Shown here: piece by piece, positions 42,114 through 54,591 of the stretch | Layout: every line of letters begins with the position of its first letter | How positions within the stretch are numbered: the stretch's first letter is position 1 | NCBI GenBank assembly: GCA_037447655.1 | Contig: JBBHKE010000656.1 | Location: 1 to 64,000, forward strand | Reading direction: 5' to 3' | From: Zygnema cylindricum | Taxonomy: Eukaryota; Streptophyta; Zygnematophyceae; Zygnematales; Zygnemataceae | DNA: 64,000 bases | The notes under the pieces: generated by a model | What the model saw: only the letters and a program-made list of their open reading frames with translations | Databases searched by the model: none | Told to the model about the DNA's origin: nothing | Made by a program: the position numbers and the translations under genes

Positions 42114-43497
42114 TGTAACAGGGTTACAAGGTTGAGTTCTTAGTGACTAGAAACTAGGTTGCTATAGTTGCGGTTGCAGAATAGCGCAGCTTGTGAAGCT
42201 CATGTGCTTTTCAGGCACACCTTTATATCACCAAGGATTTCCGGGCCTTTTTACCCTGTACGGACTTCAAAGTACGGAGGGGGGAGTGCACCAAGTCGAA
42301 CGAGATTTTTGTATTTTCAAACCGAGCGGAATGCACTTTATTTGGCGCCAAAAGGAGGCCGGACGACAAAGTTCTACCGTCTCTAAGATTGCAATTCCGT
42401 TACATGGAACTATTTACCACCAGCCCCCGTGGGGGGTACATTGTGGATTGCCACGTAACTTTCTGGATTTGCATTTGGATTATGCTGGTAGCCGTTAGTA
42501 GGAATTTAGTTCAGCCTCAACCGACTTTTTGTCCATTAATTACGTTAGGTCAAAGTCTCGCAAGTTAGAGTGATTTTTAGGATTTTGTCTTATAATTGTG
42601 GACCGAATAAGTACTTCCGGCAGCAGATCTAGCCGCAGTGTGGAGCAAAACTTTTTGCCCCAAGTGTAGTACAGATTTATTTGTCTTGTGTCAGTTCAAT
42701 TACACTTGCTTGCCGCTTATTGGTTAATAGCCTAGCTTTGACTTTCAGACTTGCAATTTGACAAACTTTGATGTATAAGGCACTTGGGGTCGAAGGAGAC
42801 AGGTTGCTTTTTCAGTACTGTCTCCTGTGAAAACCCTCAGAAATTCCAACAAACCTTCTTTTGGAGAATCTTGGTGTTGTTTTGACTCTATTGCCATCTT
42901 GGTTTTGGATCTGTCTTTTGTGGAAATCACAATCCGGGCGAGTAGTTGGCACTATCTTCATTTTTGGGTGATTTTGGACTTTTTGCAGTGTGGAACCGAG
43001 AAGAGTCGGGTCGGTTCCGAGCTGCGGAAACCGAAGGTTGCTGGAGTACCATACCTTTTTGACGATACTATCGGGAGAGGAGTCGCCTTTTTCTCATTTT
43101 CATCATTGATTGCTGGGGTATGTTGAGCTGGTTTCGCTACATTTCACATTTTAAATCTTTTATTCTCTTTTCTAGAGTAAAGGTGATATTGTTAAATCAG
43201 GAAAGCCAATCATATTTATCTATATATATATCTACGTGGTAGTGCATTTGTGTCTTCATCAGGAGTTCTCTTTGCTTTGGAGTTACTTTTTTCGAGTAAG
43301 CTGAAAACCCCTTGGATTAGGACAATGGGTTTTGGGGGAACAAATGCGATAGACTTCCCGTCGACAAAGCACAGTATTGAAAAAACAACCCTCTCTGCTC
43401 GGATTAGAGGGGATAGGAGCTTGAACTTTGGAAGCTCTCTTTTTGGAAGTGAGATCTAGTGATATTCCATATTATATCTCTCGTTCCCTCTATCATC
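42114..43497 (+). repeat. LTR start and leader of a Ty3-like element
   Basis: TGTAACAGGGTTACAAGG begins at 42114 and resembles the inverse of the LTR start at 54307 (TGTAACAGGGTTACATAG..., sharing ACTAGG.TGCTATAGT). The inner LTR boundary and primer site could not be located. A leader precedes the gag ORF at 43498. Confidence 0.5.
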
Positions 43498-46400
43498 ATG
43501 GTGGGAGGAGAGGCTCCGGATAATGGATCTGGAGAGCAGGGTCGACAAGAGAGGGCTGTACCGGAGAGACAGTCCCAAAGGTCCGAGGAGTCTGAACCCA
43601 TGGAGATTATCGTTGATTCTCCGGCCAAAGGACCGGCTGGTGCTTCTTCTCCTCCTCCTCCTCCCCGTTTGACTCGCAAACATTACCCCTCCTTGGCGGA
43701 GGCCGCTAGGGTTTATGCTGAGGAACGCAAAGACTCCCGGGCTCAGGCCCAAGAAAGGAATCGGGTGTCTCCCAGGGCCCGGCCAAAGCGTCAGGCGCAG
43801 AGGGAGCCCTATGTCGGTCCTCTTCCGGAGGTCGAGCTTCACACCCGATCTAAAATTCCCCGGGCCGAGATCCAGATTGACCCCGCGGTTTTGACGGATC
43901 CACGTCGCCCAAGTCTTAAGGAACTCCTTGCCCTTCAAGACTTCCATGAGCTCAAGGTGAAGAAGGAGGTTGTACAGAGTGTGGCTCGGACAGATCTAGT
44001 CAGAGTGGTTAGACCCGTGGGAGGGGTGGTGGAGATTTTGGAGCAGTTCTTCAGAGAGCAGCTCTTTACTGTTGGTGCAGGACCAGTCCCAAAGAGTCCC
44101 CTATTTTCGCCCTCCCCCATCTTCCTCTCAGGACACCGCAGCCAGTAGACCCACCTTGGAAGGTACCACTTCTCGGCCTCGTAGAGGAGAAGGGGGTATC
44201 AAGAGGGGCGCACCAGATCCAATGAGGGGAAAGAGGTTCGACCACCGTGACAGCAAGGAGAGATTTGCACCTTTCCCCGAGGAGGAGACGTCCCCGACTC
44301 CTATTCCACCCTCCACCGAGTGACTTGCTCCCAAGACCACTCGTGTCAGCCCCACCGAAGTGCTCTAGAGATCCAAACCTACCGATCCCGAGGTCCCGGG
44401 TACGAGACCAGAAGATTTGTCCGAGGGATGGTGGCGGACTTGACCTAATGATCCCGAAATTTTGGGAATCGAGATAGCGGATCTTACCAAAGTAGTGAAA
44501 AAAGCGAAGGAACTAGTGGAGGTTCTGAAATCCCAATGACAGGCTACCGCGGGGGCCGGACCCGTCACTGTAGATTGGGAGGCCTTAGAGGAAGAGAGGC
44601 GAAAGGCATGGGAACATGAATTGACGCTCATTAGGGAAGCTCGGCGTAGGACAAGTGGGATTCTTAGAGGGAAGATTCCTCCTACCTTAATGATAGGGCC
44701 GCATTCAGAAGCTCTAGCAGCGGGGACTTCTCCTCTCGCCAGTACTCTGCCTGAAATGCCTTCTTCGGAGCTAAGCCAAGAGCCTCTCCTTACGCGGAAA
44801 GGGGAGAAAAACACAGGACCTAATGTGGAGGGTTTGGGTGCAGATCTACCTTCTGGAAACGCTTCGACTCTTCGGGGAGAGACTACCTTTGTCTCGGTGG
44901 AGGTGTCTACTGTTGTGGAGGCTTTAGTGGATTTACGACCTGACGAAAAGATTCACATCCCCTTAACGGCTCCGACACCTCCTCTCACTTCTCCCGGAAA
45001 ATCCTCGAAGCCCCCATCTTCTGCTACTCCCCCTCATTCCTCTCACTTCCCGGAACACACCACAGGACCCCAGGACTGTCCAGATCCCTCTCCTTCGCCA
45101 TCCGTTTCTCCTGCTGCAGTTGTCCGTGGGTCGCCTAGTCTGCCAGTGTCGCCCTACAAATACGACGTACTGGCCTATTCACCTCCTCACCGATGCTCTC
45201 CTTCCTCCAGCTCCGGAACTTCCCCTCCTGAGATCACCAGGAGACAGACACCTTTCCCCGCAAGGGCTCCGACGTCTCCTTCTAAATCCCCTTATCTATC
45301 TCCGCCACCATCCATTCCCCAAAGGCCAAGGAATAAGCCGCGCCTCCACATCCCATCGGTGGCGACCGTTCTCCGGGATCCACAATATTCAGCTGGATAT
45401 AGAGGAGTACTGGGGGACATCCTACCTCCAACCATCTTTTCCAACGCTTGTACTTCCTCATTGGGAGGGGGATCCACACCACCAGGGCCGCACCTTCTAG
45501 CAGGGAAGGACCCCGTTCCGATTTCGAGGAAGAGGATACGAGAGTTATCTCGCCCGCTCAGTTTGTCAGCCCCAACGGGCCTTCCTCTTCCCATTTCACC
45601 AACTCTGCAGAGGAACAAAATGAAATAGGGATATTCATATCTTTACCGGAGATAGCTCGAGGATTGCATTCTCATATTTCGAGTTGTTGTGGAAATCGTT
45701 CACCCAATCTGAGATAAAGAAGTACCGGGGAGCCATTCCGGATGACTTTGAAACCACCCTCTTCCCCATGATGGTCAACTACCAGTTTGGAGGGGCGTTG
45801 GCAGATTAGAAGGAGCGTCAACCTCTTTTGATGACTCGTAGCATTAAAATCTCGCATCTCCCCCTTGATGCCGCTGTTTTGTAAGCGGAGGCGGACTAGG
45901 CTGCGGCTGCAACGACCCCTGTGACTGCTACCTTTACACAGGGCATGAAACTACAAGCGGAAGGAAGTGCCTATGTTAACCAGCTGCAGGCGATTGAGGA
46001 AGCCCTAGCAGCAACTCGCATGGTGGCCAACCCAAACCCTTGTACCACCCTGCTGAATATCTGGAGACTCCTCTACACAGAGAGGAACGAGTCCGCAATC
46101 AAAGAATTCACGGAATTCCGATGTTTGAAGAACAAGACTCCCCAGACTCTTTTTAACCGACTCTCTAGTCTTTGTCAAAAGACAAAGCTGTCCACGATTG
46201 ATCTTCCGACAATGGCCACAAATTATTTCATCGTCGTCCGTAATTCCTTCGGGCCGACAGGGCAGACTGCACTGGACAATTGGATTGCCGGATAGGCAAT
46301 TCAGGACATTAATCCCTCAGCCAAGGACATTTCTTTGGTTGCCATGAAGTTCTATGACCACTTCGTCGATAGTGAGGCAAAGGAGAAGGCCGTGACCGGC

Positions 46401-46675
46401 AAGGCCCGAGCAAATTTGGCAAGATTTGCCGGGGAGACCTCTTTGAATGAGGAGGAATAGGCTGAACTTCAAGCTCTTCAAAAGCTTAAAGAGAAGCTAG
46501 TGGCTGATAGCGGGTCCGAGCCAGCTATGGGAGCAGATGAGTGGGTATTTCTCTATAATTGCCTAAATTGTCAGCAACCAGGTCATGGGTGGAAGCATTG
46601 CACCTGAAAACTTAAACCGGAGCTAGCTTTGAAACTTAAAGAATGGGAGAAAGAACGAGCATAAAGAACCTTAAA
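43498..46675 (+). pseudogene. gag: Large Ty3-like Gag, multiply interrupted
   Basis: Starts MVGGEAPDNGSG. Long Pro/Ser-rich and basic regions follow across several frames (SSPPPPPRLTRKHY at about residue 55; a Pro/Ser-rich stretch to about 45600). A helical capsid-like segment (45921-46295, LLNIWRLLYTERNESAIKEF) and a zinc knuckle CLNCQQPGHGWKHC near 46565-46606 complete it, followed by a basic tail. At least five stops (TAG, TGA) and frameshifts break it. The knuckle and position after a TGTAACAG LTR suggest a retrotransposon Gag; the size is unusual. No pol follows because a copia element begins at 46735. Confidence 0.6.
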
Positions 46676-46734
46676 ACAACAAAAAAGGCTCAAGGGGAGA
46701 AGGGGAGAGGACAAGACACCGGTAACCAAAAAAA

Positions 46735-47023
46735 TGACAGAAAGAAAAAAGAAGCTCTGAACCACTGCACACACAACAATAACGTTCCTCCAAAATAAAG
46801 TCCCTCTTTTTACGCAATTATATAAACTGCCAATTACATATGTTCAGTTGATAATTCCTCCTAAGACGTCAACATTTAAGTGTGTTGCCCCATGAAAACC
46901 GCAGGCGGACGCGAACTGACATTTCACATGAACTTGAAAGTCAGTAGAGAACCAGGACCGAAGTCCGCCGTGCATGAAACAAAAGGCGCGTACGGATTCG
47001 TACCAATGTACGGAAAACTAACA
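46735..47023 (-). repeat. 3' LTR of degraded copia element
   Basis: Element strand TGTTAGTTTTCCGTAC...TTTCTGTCA, preceded by polypurine GAGAGGGGGAA. Confidence 0.85.
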
Positions 47024-47054
47024 TTCCCCCTCTCAATGGAAGAATCCGTACACA

Positions 47055-50000
47055 CTAGAATAAACTAAGTCTAGGTCTACCTTTCACAAACACATCACTA
47101 ACTGCAGATTTTGTTAACATATCAGCTGCTTCTTCGCCCGTAGGCACAAAGACAAACTCAATCTCCTTAGCCTGTACTAAGTCTCGAATAAAATGCCACT
47201 GTATACGTATATGCTTTGTTCTCTTATGAAATACAGGATTTTTAGCAAGAGCAATATTAGACATACTATCTGAATAAATGGTCATGCAATCATGTCGAAC
47301 CCCTAGCTCTCTCATCATCTCCTTGATCCAAATTGATGCCTTTCCTGCATGGCAGGCGGCCATATACTCAGCTTCAGTAGAACTCAACGCCACGGTCGGT
47401 TGTAACCTCGAACTCCACGATATCGTCGCTCCAGATAAAATAAATGCATAACCGGATGTTGATTTTCCTGAATCAAAATCTCCTCCCCAGTCAGAGTCAC
47501 AATATCCGTAACACTCGAAGTCCATGTTAGACTTGTACACAAGTCCTATACTCATGGTTCACACCAAATATCTCAAGGTTCTCTTAACGCTTTCCCAGTG
47601 TGTTTTTTTTGGTTCTTGACAATATCGACTCACAATGCTAACCGCTGCTGAAATGTCTGGTCTAGTTCCCACACTAAGGTACATTAAACAACCAATTGCC
47701 TCTCTGTACGGAACTTCAACAGTAATTTCATCTTCAAATTTACTCAATTGCAACTTAGGATCCAAAGGTGTGCTTACAGGTTTTGCATCTAACATTTTGA
47801 ATCTGGTTAAAATTTCTTTACAATACTGCTCTTGACTCAACTTAATAAAACCATTACTATCTCTAATGATTTCAATCCCCAAGATGTATCTTGCCTCCCC
47901 TAAGTTTGTAACCTTAAAATGTGTTCTCATTGAAATTTTTAATCCGTTAATCTTGTCCAAGCTATCAGAAATCATAAAGAAATCATCAACATATACACTA
48001 AACAAGATTTCCTCACTTCCGTGTCCTTTCACATAAACCCCTGAATCAGAAGTGGTTCTTTTAAAACCAAAGGAAATAAGTACCTCAAGTAGTTTTCGGT
48101 ACCACATTCGAGGGGCTTGTTTTAATCCATAAAGAGATTTCTTGAGTCTCCACACCATTTCTGTTTTAGAAGGGACCCTCTCTAGAACCTTCATCTAAAC
48201 TTTTTCGTCCAAATTGCCATTCAAGAAGGCAGTCTCCACATCTATTTGATGGATGTGCTTTCGTTTTGCAGTCGCAATAGCAACAAGCATTCGTAAAGAG
48301 TCGAATTTAACAACTGGTGCGTATGTTTCTGTGTAATCGATGCCCTCTTTCTGTTGAAAACCTTTTCCTACCAATCGTGCTTTATATTTTAGAATTTCTC
48401 GGAAGAACCTGTTTTTGTCTTGATGACCCACCTAAAATCAATCGCCTTTTTACCAATAGGCAACATGACTTTCTCAAATGTGCCATTATCAAGTATGGAC
48501 TTAAACTCTTTTTCCCAAGCCGGTTTCCAATTTGTTTCCCAATCTCTAGATTCACGAGCCTCTGAATAGGAATTAGGATCACTATTCAAGGTCTCACTCG
48601 GTATTTGCTATGCAAGGAATTCATTGAATCTAGCCTCAAAAATATAATTGCTAGATTTCTCAATATTTCCTCCAATTCTATCATAAGACAATCTGTCAGC
48701 TTTCTTTCCTCTATTCTCTCGTGTGCTATGTCTCAATCCAACTTCCTCATTGACAACTACTTTTGGGATTTTAGAAATAATGGTTGGTGAAGTGTGGAGA
48801 CTTTTGTGAGAGTTGGTTTTGGAGGATTCACTACCAAATTCAGTTTTAGGAATTGTGGAATCAGTTTCGGAGTGCTTATCACCTTCCCATATATTTTTTT
48901 TGATTGGAGGGATGGCATCTTCTTCGTGAATTTCAATATCAATGTCGTCTTCTTTATCAATGTCCTATTCCTCGAAATCCAAGGTAAATGGATAATCTGG
49001 TGTCGGCTGTGGTCCAAGAGGACGTTCCAGTATTTCATGAAATTCAACATTTCGTGACTCCACGACAGAATCACTAGTTGGGTTGTATACTCTGTACAAA
49101 CTTCCTCTATCACTGTAACCGACAAAGTATCCTGTCCAAGACCGCGGACTGAATTTGCCGGTTCGTTGACGTGCCTCAATGTAAACTGTAGCTTTACATC
49201 CCCATACCCGTGAGTGGTGTACGGTTGGTTTTCGGCCACTCCATAATTTATCCGGTGTCTTATCACCTGAAACAGATGTTAAGCGCAAGCACTAATATAG
49301 TTAGCTATCAAGATTGCGTCGCCCCAAAGTCGACCGTCAAGATGTGAACAGGTGAGCATACTCCGTACCATTTCCTACAACGTGTGATTTTTTCTTTCTG
49401 CTATACCGTTAGATTCAGGTGAGTAAGGTGCTGTAAATTGTTATTGGATTCCCCTACGTTCACAAAATCCTTTGAACGCGACAAATTCACCGCCGTTATC
49501 TGAGCGTACAACTTTCAATTTACGCTCAGAGAATCTTTCTGCCCAAAGTACGAATCTTCGAAATGCATTTAATGCGTCAGACTTTCGTTTCAGTAGGTAC
49601 ACCCAACTCTTACGACTGAAATCATCAATGATAACAAAACTGTAATTATTGCCACCCAAGGTTGTTGGCGGAATTTTTCCACAAAGATCTACGTGTACTA
49701 AGTCAAGTGGGGCGTTGGACCTATGTTTGATATTTTTGACCGGATGCGGTTTACGTATCTGTTTACCTTTAATGCATCCATCACAGCCAATGATTTTCTG
49801 TCCTGCGCTATTTTCTAGACCTCTAACTGCCGACACTTTAATCATTTTTTTAATGTTGCTTTCTGATGTATGACATAATCTATGATGCCATAAACTCAAA
49901 CTGTCATTAGTGCGTTCTGTGAGGTTGACTGAAATGATTGATTTTCTTGGCTTACGCCACATAAGTTTACTTTGAAAATTTTGATTTACGTACCCTTCCC

Positions 50001-51624
50001 CAAAAGTACATCTATTTATGTCCTGTAGTAAAATATGGTTATCCTCTAGTGCTGTAACCCGTCCACCTTTACGTTGAATTTGTGGGACACTTAAGAGATT
50101 GACAATGCCGTTAGGAATGTAAAGTGCATTTTGAAATTTGACGAGATGAAACTTGAGATTACCGTATGCATCGTGTACGGGTAGATCTAATTGAACTGTA
50201 CCTACGCTGTTGACAGGTATGACGTGTCCACTTGCTACTGTAACATTTTTGGGTACAGTTAACTTTGGCATATCTCTAAATAAGTTCACGTCTATACACA
50301 CGTGATGAGTAGCACCTGTATCAACAATCCAATCATTTGTAACAAGTTTTTTGTCAATAGCGTTAGCGGTACATGGTACATCTCCTTGAATCATGGTAAC
50401 AAAGGTTCGATAATTGTCATTATTGTCGTCATCGTAATCATCGGTGTAATAAGATTGATGACGTCCACCTCTGAATTGATTGCGACCTCTGCCGCGACCT
50501 CTGCCTCTTCCACGACCTCCGTTGATATAAAAGGACGAATTGTCATATCTTTCGCCATCCCCTCGATCATAACAATTTGTACTGATATATCCCCATTTTT
50601 GACATATATGACACTGTTTGTCTTTATTAGGGCAACTTGACGAGTAATGACCTAACTTATGACATCTGAAACAGGTTATGTTACTCGAATCAGATTTATT
50701 TTTGTCAAGTTCTCTTCCATTCCCTCTATTTTGACCACTAATACCTCATTGACCACGAATTGCATTAATTTTCGGATCATCGATGGTATTAACATTAAGA
50801 TTTCTTTCGCTATCTATTTTCTTAGAAGAGCTTGTTTTTGACATTTCTGACATTTTAAGATGGTTGACAGCAAATGAGAAGGATGGATTAGGGTTACCCG
50901 TAATAACTTCTTTTGACATCTCATACCTAGCAAGTAGACCATTTAGGAAAACCCAAACCCTATCATCCTCTACTGGGAATTTTTCCAAACTGTTTAATTG
51001 TTCAATTAAAACATTAAAGCGTTTTACAGCGTCATCTATAAACTCATTTGGTTTCATCTTAAATTGAATGTACTCACTGAACACGAAATTAGCTTTTGAG
51101 GATACTCCTTTTTGGTAGACGTCTTGTAATGCCGTCCAACATTTATATGATGTGTCATGAGTAAGGAAGTGATCATGTACCGAACTCATACACGTTTGCA
51201 TAAGTCCAGTTATGGCCGCCATATCGCTTAACATCCATTTTTTTCTTTCCTTCGGATCCTTAGGTTTTGTCTCTTCTCCAATGGTGATTTTCCAAAGTTT
51301 CTTCATCGTAAAGGTTCCTTTAATGTATCGTTTCCAAATGGCATAGTTACTTCCATTAAACATAATAGGCTTTCTTGATGATCTGAGGTCATCATCTATG
51401 GAGACATCACTAAAGTCATCATCATCAGAATCTTTTGAATCACTATCACTAGGTTCTTCATCTTTTACTTTCTTTTTTTCTTTTTTCTTTTCTCTATCTT
51501 TCATAAATTCAGCCCACTCATTAAATAATTCGGCATTGAGATTGACCGTTCTAGAGCCAAGTTCAAAGGGATCAGCTTGCAGTTTACTCTCTCAATTTGA
51601 TCTGTTAAGTTTCCTTGAGCCCAT
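47055..51624 (-). pseudogene. gag-pol: Copia Gag-Pol polyprotein, degraded
   Basis: Gag starts near 51624, has an early TGA, then KPIMFNGSNYAIWKRYIKG and two knuckles CFRCHKLGHYSSSC and CHICQKWGYISTNC (Tyr replaces the His in the second), and a GRGRGRGR stretch. Protease: DWIVDTGATHHV (about 50335-50300). Integrase: HHRLCHT, DLVHVDLCGK, VRSDNGGEF, then stops near 49438. Reverse transcriptase: [24 protein letters not shown] with a stop, SLYGLKQAPRMW and YVDDFFM (about 47980). RNase H: GYCDSDWGGD, SSTEAEYMAACH, ADMLTKS. All domains are present in copia order but at least five stops and several frameshifts disable them. Confidence 0.9.
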
Positions 51625-51663
51625 TACATATTTGCTAAAAACTACGTCCTGGGATCGTAACTA

Positions 51664-51675
51664 GCTCCGATACCA
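51664..51675 (-). promoter_or_regulatory. Conventional tRNA-Met primer-binding site
   Basis: Minus strand TGGTATCGGAGC, two bases from the LTR end. It differs by one base from the common TGGTATCAGAGC that pairs with the 3' end of initiator tRNA-Met. Contrasts with the half-tRNA site of families 1 and 2. Confidence 0.85.
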
Positions 51676-51677
51676 AA

Positions 51678-51967
51678 TGAAAGAAAGAAAAAAAAAGCTC
51701 TGAACCACTGCAGCACATAACAATAACGTTCCTCCAAAATAAAGTCCCTCTTTTTACTCAATTATATAAACTGCCAATTACATATGTTCAGTTAATAATT
51801 CCTCCTACGACGTCAACATTTAAGTGTGTTGCCGCGTGAAAATCGCACGCGGACGCGAACTAACATTTCACATGAACTTGAAAGTTCGTACAGGACCAAG
51901 ACCGAAGTCCGCCGTGCATGAAACAAAAGGCGCGTACGGATTCGTACCAATGTACGGAAAACTAACA
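51678..51967 (-). repeat. 5' LTR of degraded copia element
   Basis: Mate of 46735-47023. Its last three bases (ACA) became part of the ACAAG target duplication of the solo LTR that begins at 51970. Confidence 0.88.
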
Positions 51968-51969
51968 AG

Positions 51970-53065
51970 TGTTGAAATTTATGTATTTTCTAGGTCTGTG
52001 TTGGAAAAATAAATAGAGTGTTGAAAAGAGGTGACTAATAGTTCACTTCTATATTTTAGTTAGAATGTAAAGAGAGAGAGAAAGAGAGGACCAAAGGCAC
52101 GCCATGGTTGCCGCATCATTTAGAAGGAGGAAGAATGACTTAGAAAGTATTTTACTAGTTTTAGCAAAATACTGCCGCTGGCCGGATTTCAACCGGGGTC
52201 TGTAGGCTACTAAAATAGACCAACGCCTTATCCATTAAGCTACTTACGAAACGATACACGTGACGGGTTTCATAAATATATAAACATTAACAAAACAACT
52301 AATAACAGCAGACTAACCAAAAGGAGCAATTTCTGCATGTACGCGAATCTGAACCGTGTAAAATATGTTTTGATCGGACGGCCGGCATTATAGCCGCCAC
52401 GCGAAGTGAGCTTTTTGGCGGCATACGGATATAGCGTCACGCGGTGCCACGTGGCGCCACATTATTTGATACCGGAGAAGATGGGAGGAGGAACCATGGC
52501 TTCCGATATGACAGGTCTCACCTTGTAGACCTTGTTGTACAATGGTTGTACAATAAGTACATCGCCCATTGTACCTTCTTGTACTTTATAGTGTTCCTAT
52601 TGGACTAGGGTTTAATAGTAGGTAGTCGTGAGTAGGCAGACCGAGACTTAGTAATATTTAGGTACCTCTCTCTCTAAGAGAGCTTGTAACTATAAAGGTC
52701 ATCTTTGACCAGCCATAACTTACTGCTCGGGTGAGCAAATTCACTGATTCTTTTTGCTGCGGACTCAGGGGAGTCTAAGCTACACAAGGGTGTAGTCGGT
52801 CAGAGTCTTTGCGTGCCAGGGTGGCACTTATTCAGTGGGAAAGTCAAAGTGGGAAATATTGTCCAAAACACATATTGAAGCTTTGCATTTTGTGGTGGAA
52901 CTGAGCACACAGAAGGTCTTCTCTTCACAGGGGTGAAGGTATATTGGAGTTCTTATTGTCAAGGGATCATTTATTTGGGTTTATATCAGCTTGGAGTCGG
53001 CACTATCTAGATTAGCTTCTTTTGGATCTGCGAATTCTGTGGGCAATGGAGCCCATAGAATTTCA
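51970..53065 (+). mobile_element. Solo LTR (family 1b), TSD ACAAG
   Basis: TGTTGAAATTTATGT...ATAGAATTTCA, flanked by ACAAG at 51965-51969 and 53066-53070. It is the plus-strand counterpart of the LTRs at 16531 and 19714. It landed at the very edge of the older copia LTR and carries the best tRNA-like module of the window. Confidence 0.92.
52172..52250 (-). ncRNA. tRNA-like module with A- and B-box, antisense in LTR
   Basis: Minus strand TAGCTTAATGG (52242-52232) matches the Pol III A-box TRGYNNARNNG in full and, with ATAAGGCGT following, closely resembles the D-arm of tRNA-Arg. GGTTGAAATCC (52194-52184) is a B-box with one mismatch, with CCGG/CCGG forming the T-arm stem. The two boxes are 48 bases apart, as in tRNA genes. 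The acceptor stem does not pair, so it is not a functional tRNA. Confidence 0.6.
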
Positions 53066-53198
53066 ACAAGAAACTTACCGTCCAACTCCACGGAGCGAAA
53101 CCTCTAAGATGTCCCAATCTCAGTTGCGGGAAATCAAACTTCCAAAGTTTGATGACACCCAAATCTCTAACAAAATCCGGAGTAAATATATTACCGAA
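53066..53198 (+). other. Fragment of pre-insertion element sequence
   Basis: Once the two younger insertions are removed this joins the sequence left of 46735. It encodes a short run SQLREIKLPKFDD, reminiscent of Ty3-like Gag/Pol segments. Too short for a firm call. Confidence 0.4.
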
Positions 53199-54242
53199 TG
53201 TAGAAATTAATGGTTTTTAAAGTATTTTCTAGGTCATAAATAAGAAAAAAGCCGAGGCAGTCTACCTCTAACTTCTCTCTCCAACTCTCAAACTTGTCGC
53301 AGTCACTGAGAAATTGGAGAGGAAGCTAGAGCCATGGCTACCTAGGCTATCCTGAGGTTTACGGGAAATATATATTTGGGGTTTATTAAGTAAAAATGTA
53401 TGCGGCGGACACAGGATTTGAAGGTGGTACCTGCCGAACGCCAAGATGCCGGTAGTCGCTAACCTTAGCCGTTAAGTCTTGAAGTAGTGATACGTACTAT
53501 ATAGTTTGATAACGATTTAAACATTAATACGAAGGATAAATTATTTAACTATAATTATTTACAGGATACATAGAACCGGTAGTGTAAAAGTACGAATTGC
53601 GGTACGGATAAGAAATCAATACCACGCATTAATTTCGTAAGCGAAACAAATACCGCGCATGTATTTATTACTGCTCCGATCAAATGTGAATTTAATCGGA
53701 CGGCCAGAATTAGCGCCGAGATCTTGGAAGAAGAATTCGGCGGTTTGTGGGCATCGCCACATCCAATGACACGTGGCGAAATATCATTGGATCGTGGTAT
53801 CTACGGAGATTACGCCACTGAATCCGGATATGACATGTGTCGACATTTAGGCCATGTTGTACAATTTCCGTACATAAAGTACACCGGCGACTGTACTTTT
53901 GTGTAAGCAGGAGACATCTGATTGGTTCCGTACATCAGTAGATAGAGTGTGTGAGAGAGATAGGACTTAGAAAAATTAGGAGATAGGATCCTCTCTCCTA
54001 GAGAGCTTCTGTACAAAAGGTCAACTTTGACCCTCCATAACTTACTGCTCAGGGGAGCAAATTCAGAGATTCTTTTTGCTATCGACTCAGGGGAGTCTTG
54101 CCTTCCTAATGGTGAAGGTGGCTAGAGTTTTTGTCTGCCAGGGTGGCATTTATTTTTGCTGAAACACAAAGGGGTCAAGATTATCCAAGAGGCTTCCTGG
54201 AAGCTGTCCACTCTAAGGACTTATGGAGGTCTCAGAGTTTCA
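53199..54242 (+). mobile_element. LTR (family 1) without TSD
   Basis: TGTAGAAATTAATGG...TCTCAGAGTTTCA. Flanks CCGAA and CGCTG differ. To the left is plus-strand Ty3-like sequence; to the right an inverted Ty3-like LTR fragment. Such a junction suggests recombination between two insertions. The B-box is worn (plus-strand 53415-53423). Confidence 0.85.
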
Positions 54243-54316
54243 CGCTGCTCCACACTATAGCAGCCTAGTTCCTAGCCACTAAATACTAACTATGTAACCC
54301 TGTTACATTTCCTCCC
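54243..54316 (-). repeat. Truncated 3' LTR and polypurine tract, Ty3-like
   Basis: Minus strand GGGAGGAAA then TGTAACAGGGTTACATAG..., cut at 54243 by the family-1 LTR. Same family as 42114. Confidence 0.65.
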
Positions 54317-54339
54317 ACTAAGGATTCAGTGACCCGCTG

Positions 54340-54591
54340 AATCAACCTTACTTAGGGCGACTGCAACTTCCGGAGTATCTCCGAAGTCTCCTCCCGGTAC
54401 TCCTCAAATTCCTGTCCGAGGTGTCGAGTTGATTTTGGAGCTGCTCACATCGAGTCTTTAGCACTGTGATATGGTGGTCTGCCGCTGCCAAGCGCCTCCG
54501 AGTGATTCGCTCCCGAACTTGGTCCTCCCCTTCCTCCGGTTACTGTAGCTGATACCTCGGGTGGCGGCGGAATGGCTACCAGTGTCAGTGC
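54340..54591 (-). pseudogene. Coiled-coil-like coding remnant before 3' LTR
   Basis: In one minus frame VRERITRRRLAAADHH and TRCEQLQNQLDTSDR appear; after a frameshift EFEEYREETSEILRKLQ leads to a stop. Heptad-like, charged, continuous with the 54592-55632 gene through its stop codon. May be the C-terminus of that protein. Confidence 0.4.

Larger units (their letters stand above)
46735..51967 (-). mobile_element. Ty1/copia retrotransposon, degraded
   Basis: Short LTRs 46735-47023 and 51678-51967 (about 290 bp) flank a complete but mutated gag-pol on the minus strand. The LTRs differ visibly at many positions, so it is older than the element at 29852. Flanks AAAAA (left) and AGAAA (right, after removing the later solo LTR at 51970) match at four of five bases. 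It sits in the Ty3-like gag region. It belongs to a different copia lineage from family 1: short LTRs, a conventional primer site and two zinc knuckles. Confidence 0.9.

Noticed and set aside
42745-43126. Small ORFs between Ty3-like LTR start and gag
   Set aside because: No motif and no support; more likely leader sequence.
43456-43947. 163-residue minus-strand ORF
   Set aside because: Antisense of the Ty3-like gag start, which has the better coding pattern.
52172-52250. A genuine tRNA-Arg gene
   Set aside because: A- and B-boxes fit but the acceptor ends do not pair and the anticodon arm is poor; it also recurs at the same place in LTRs.
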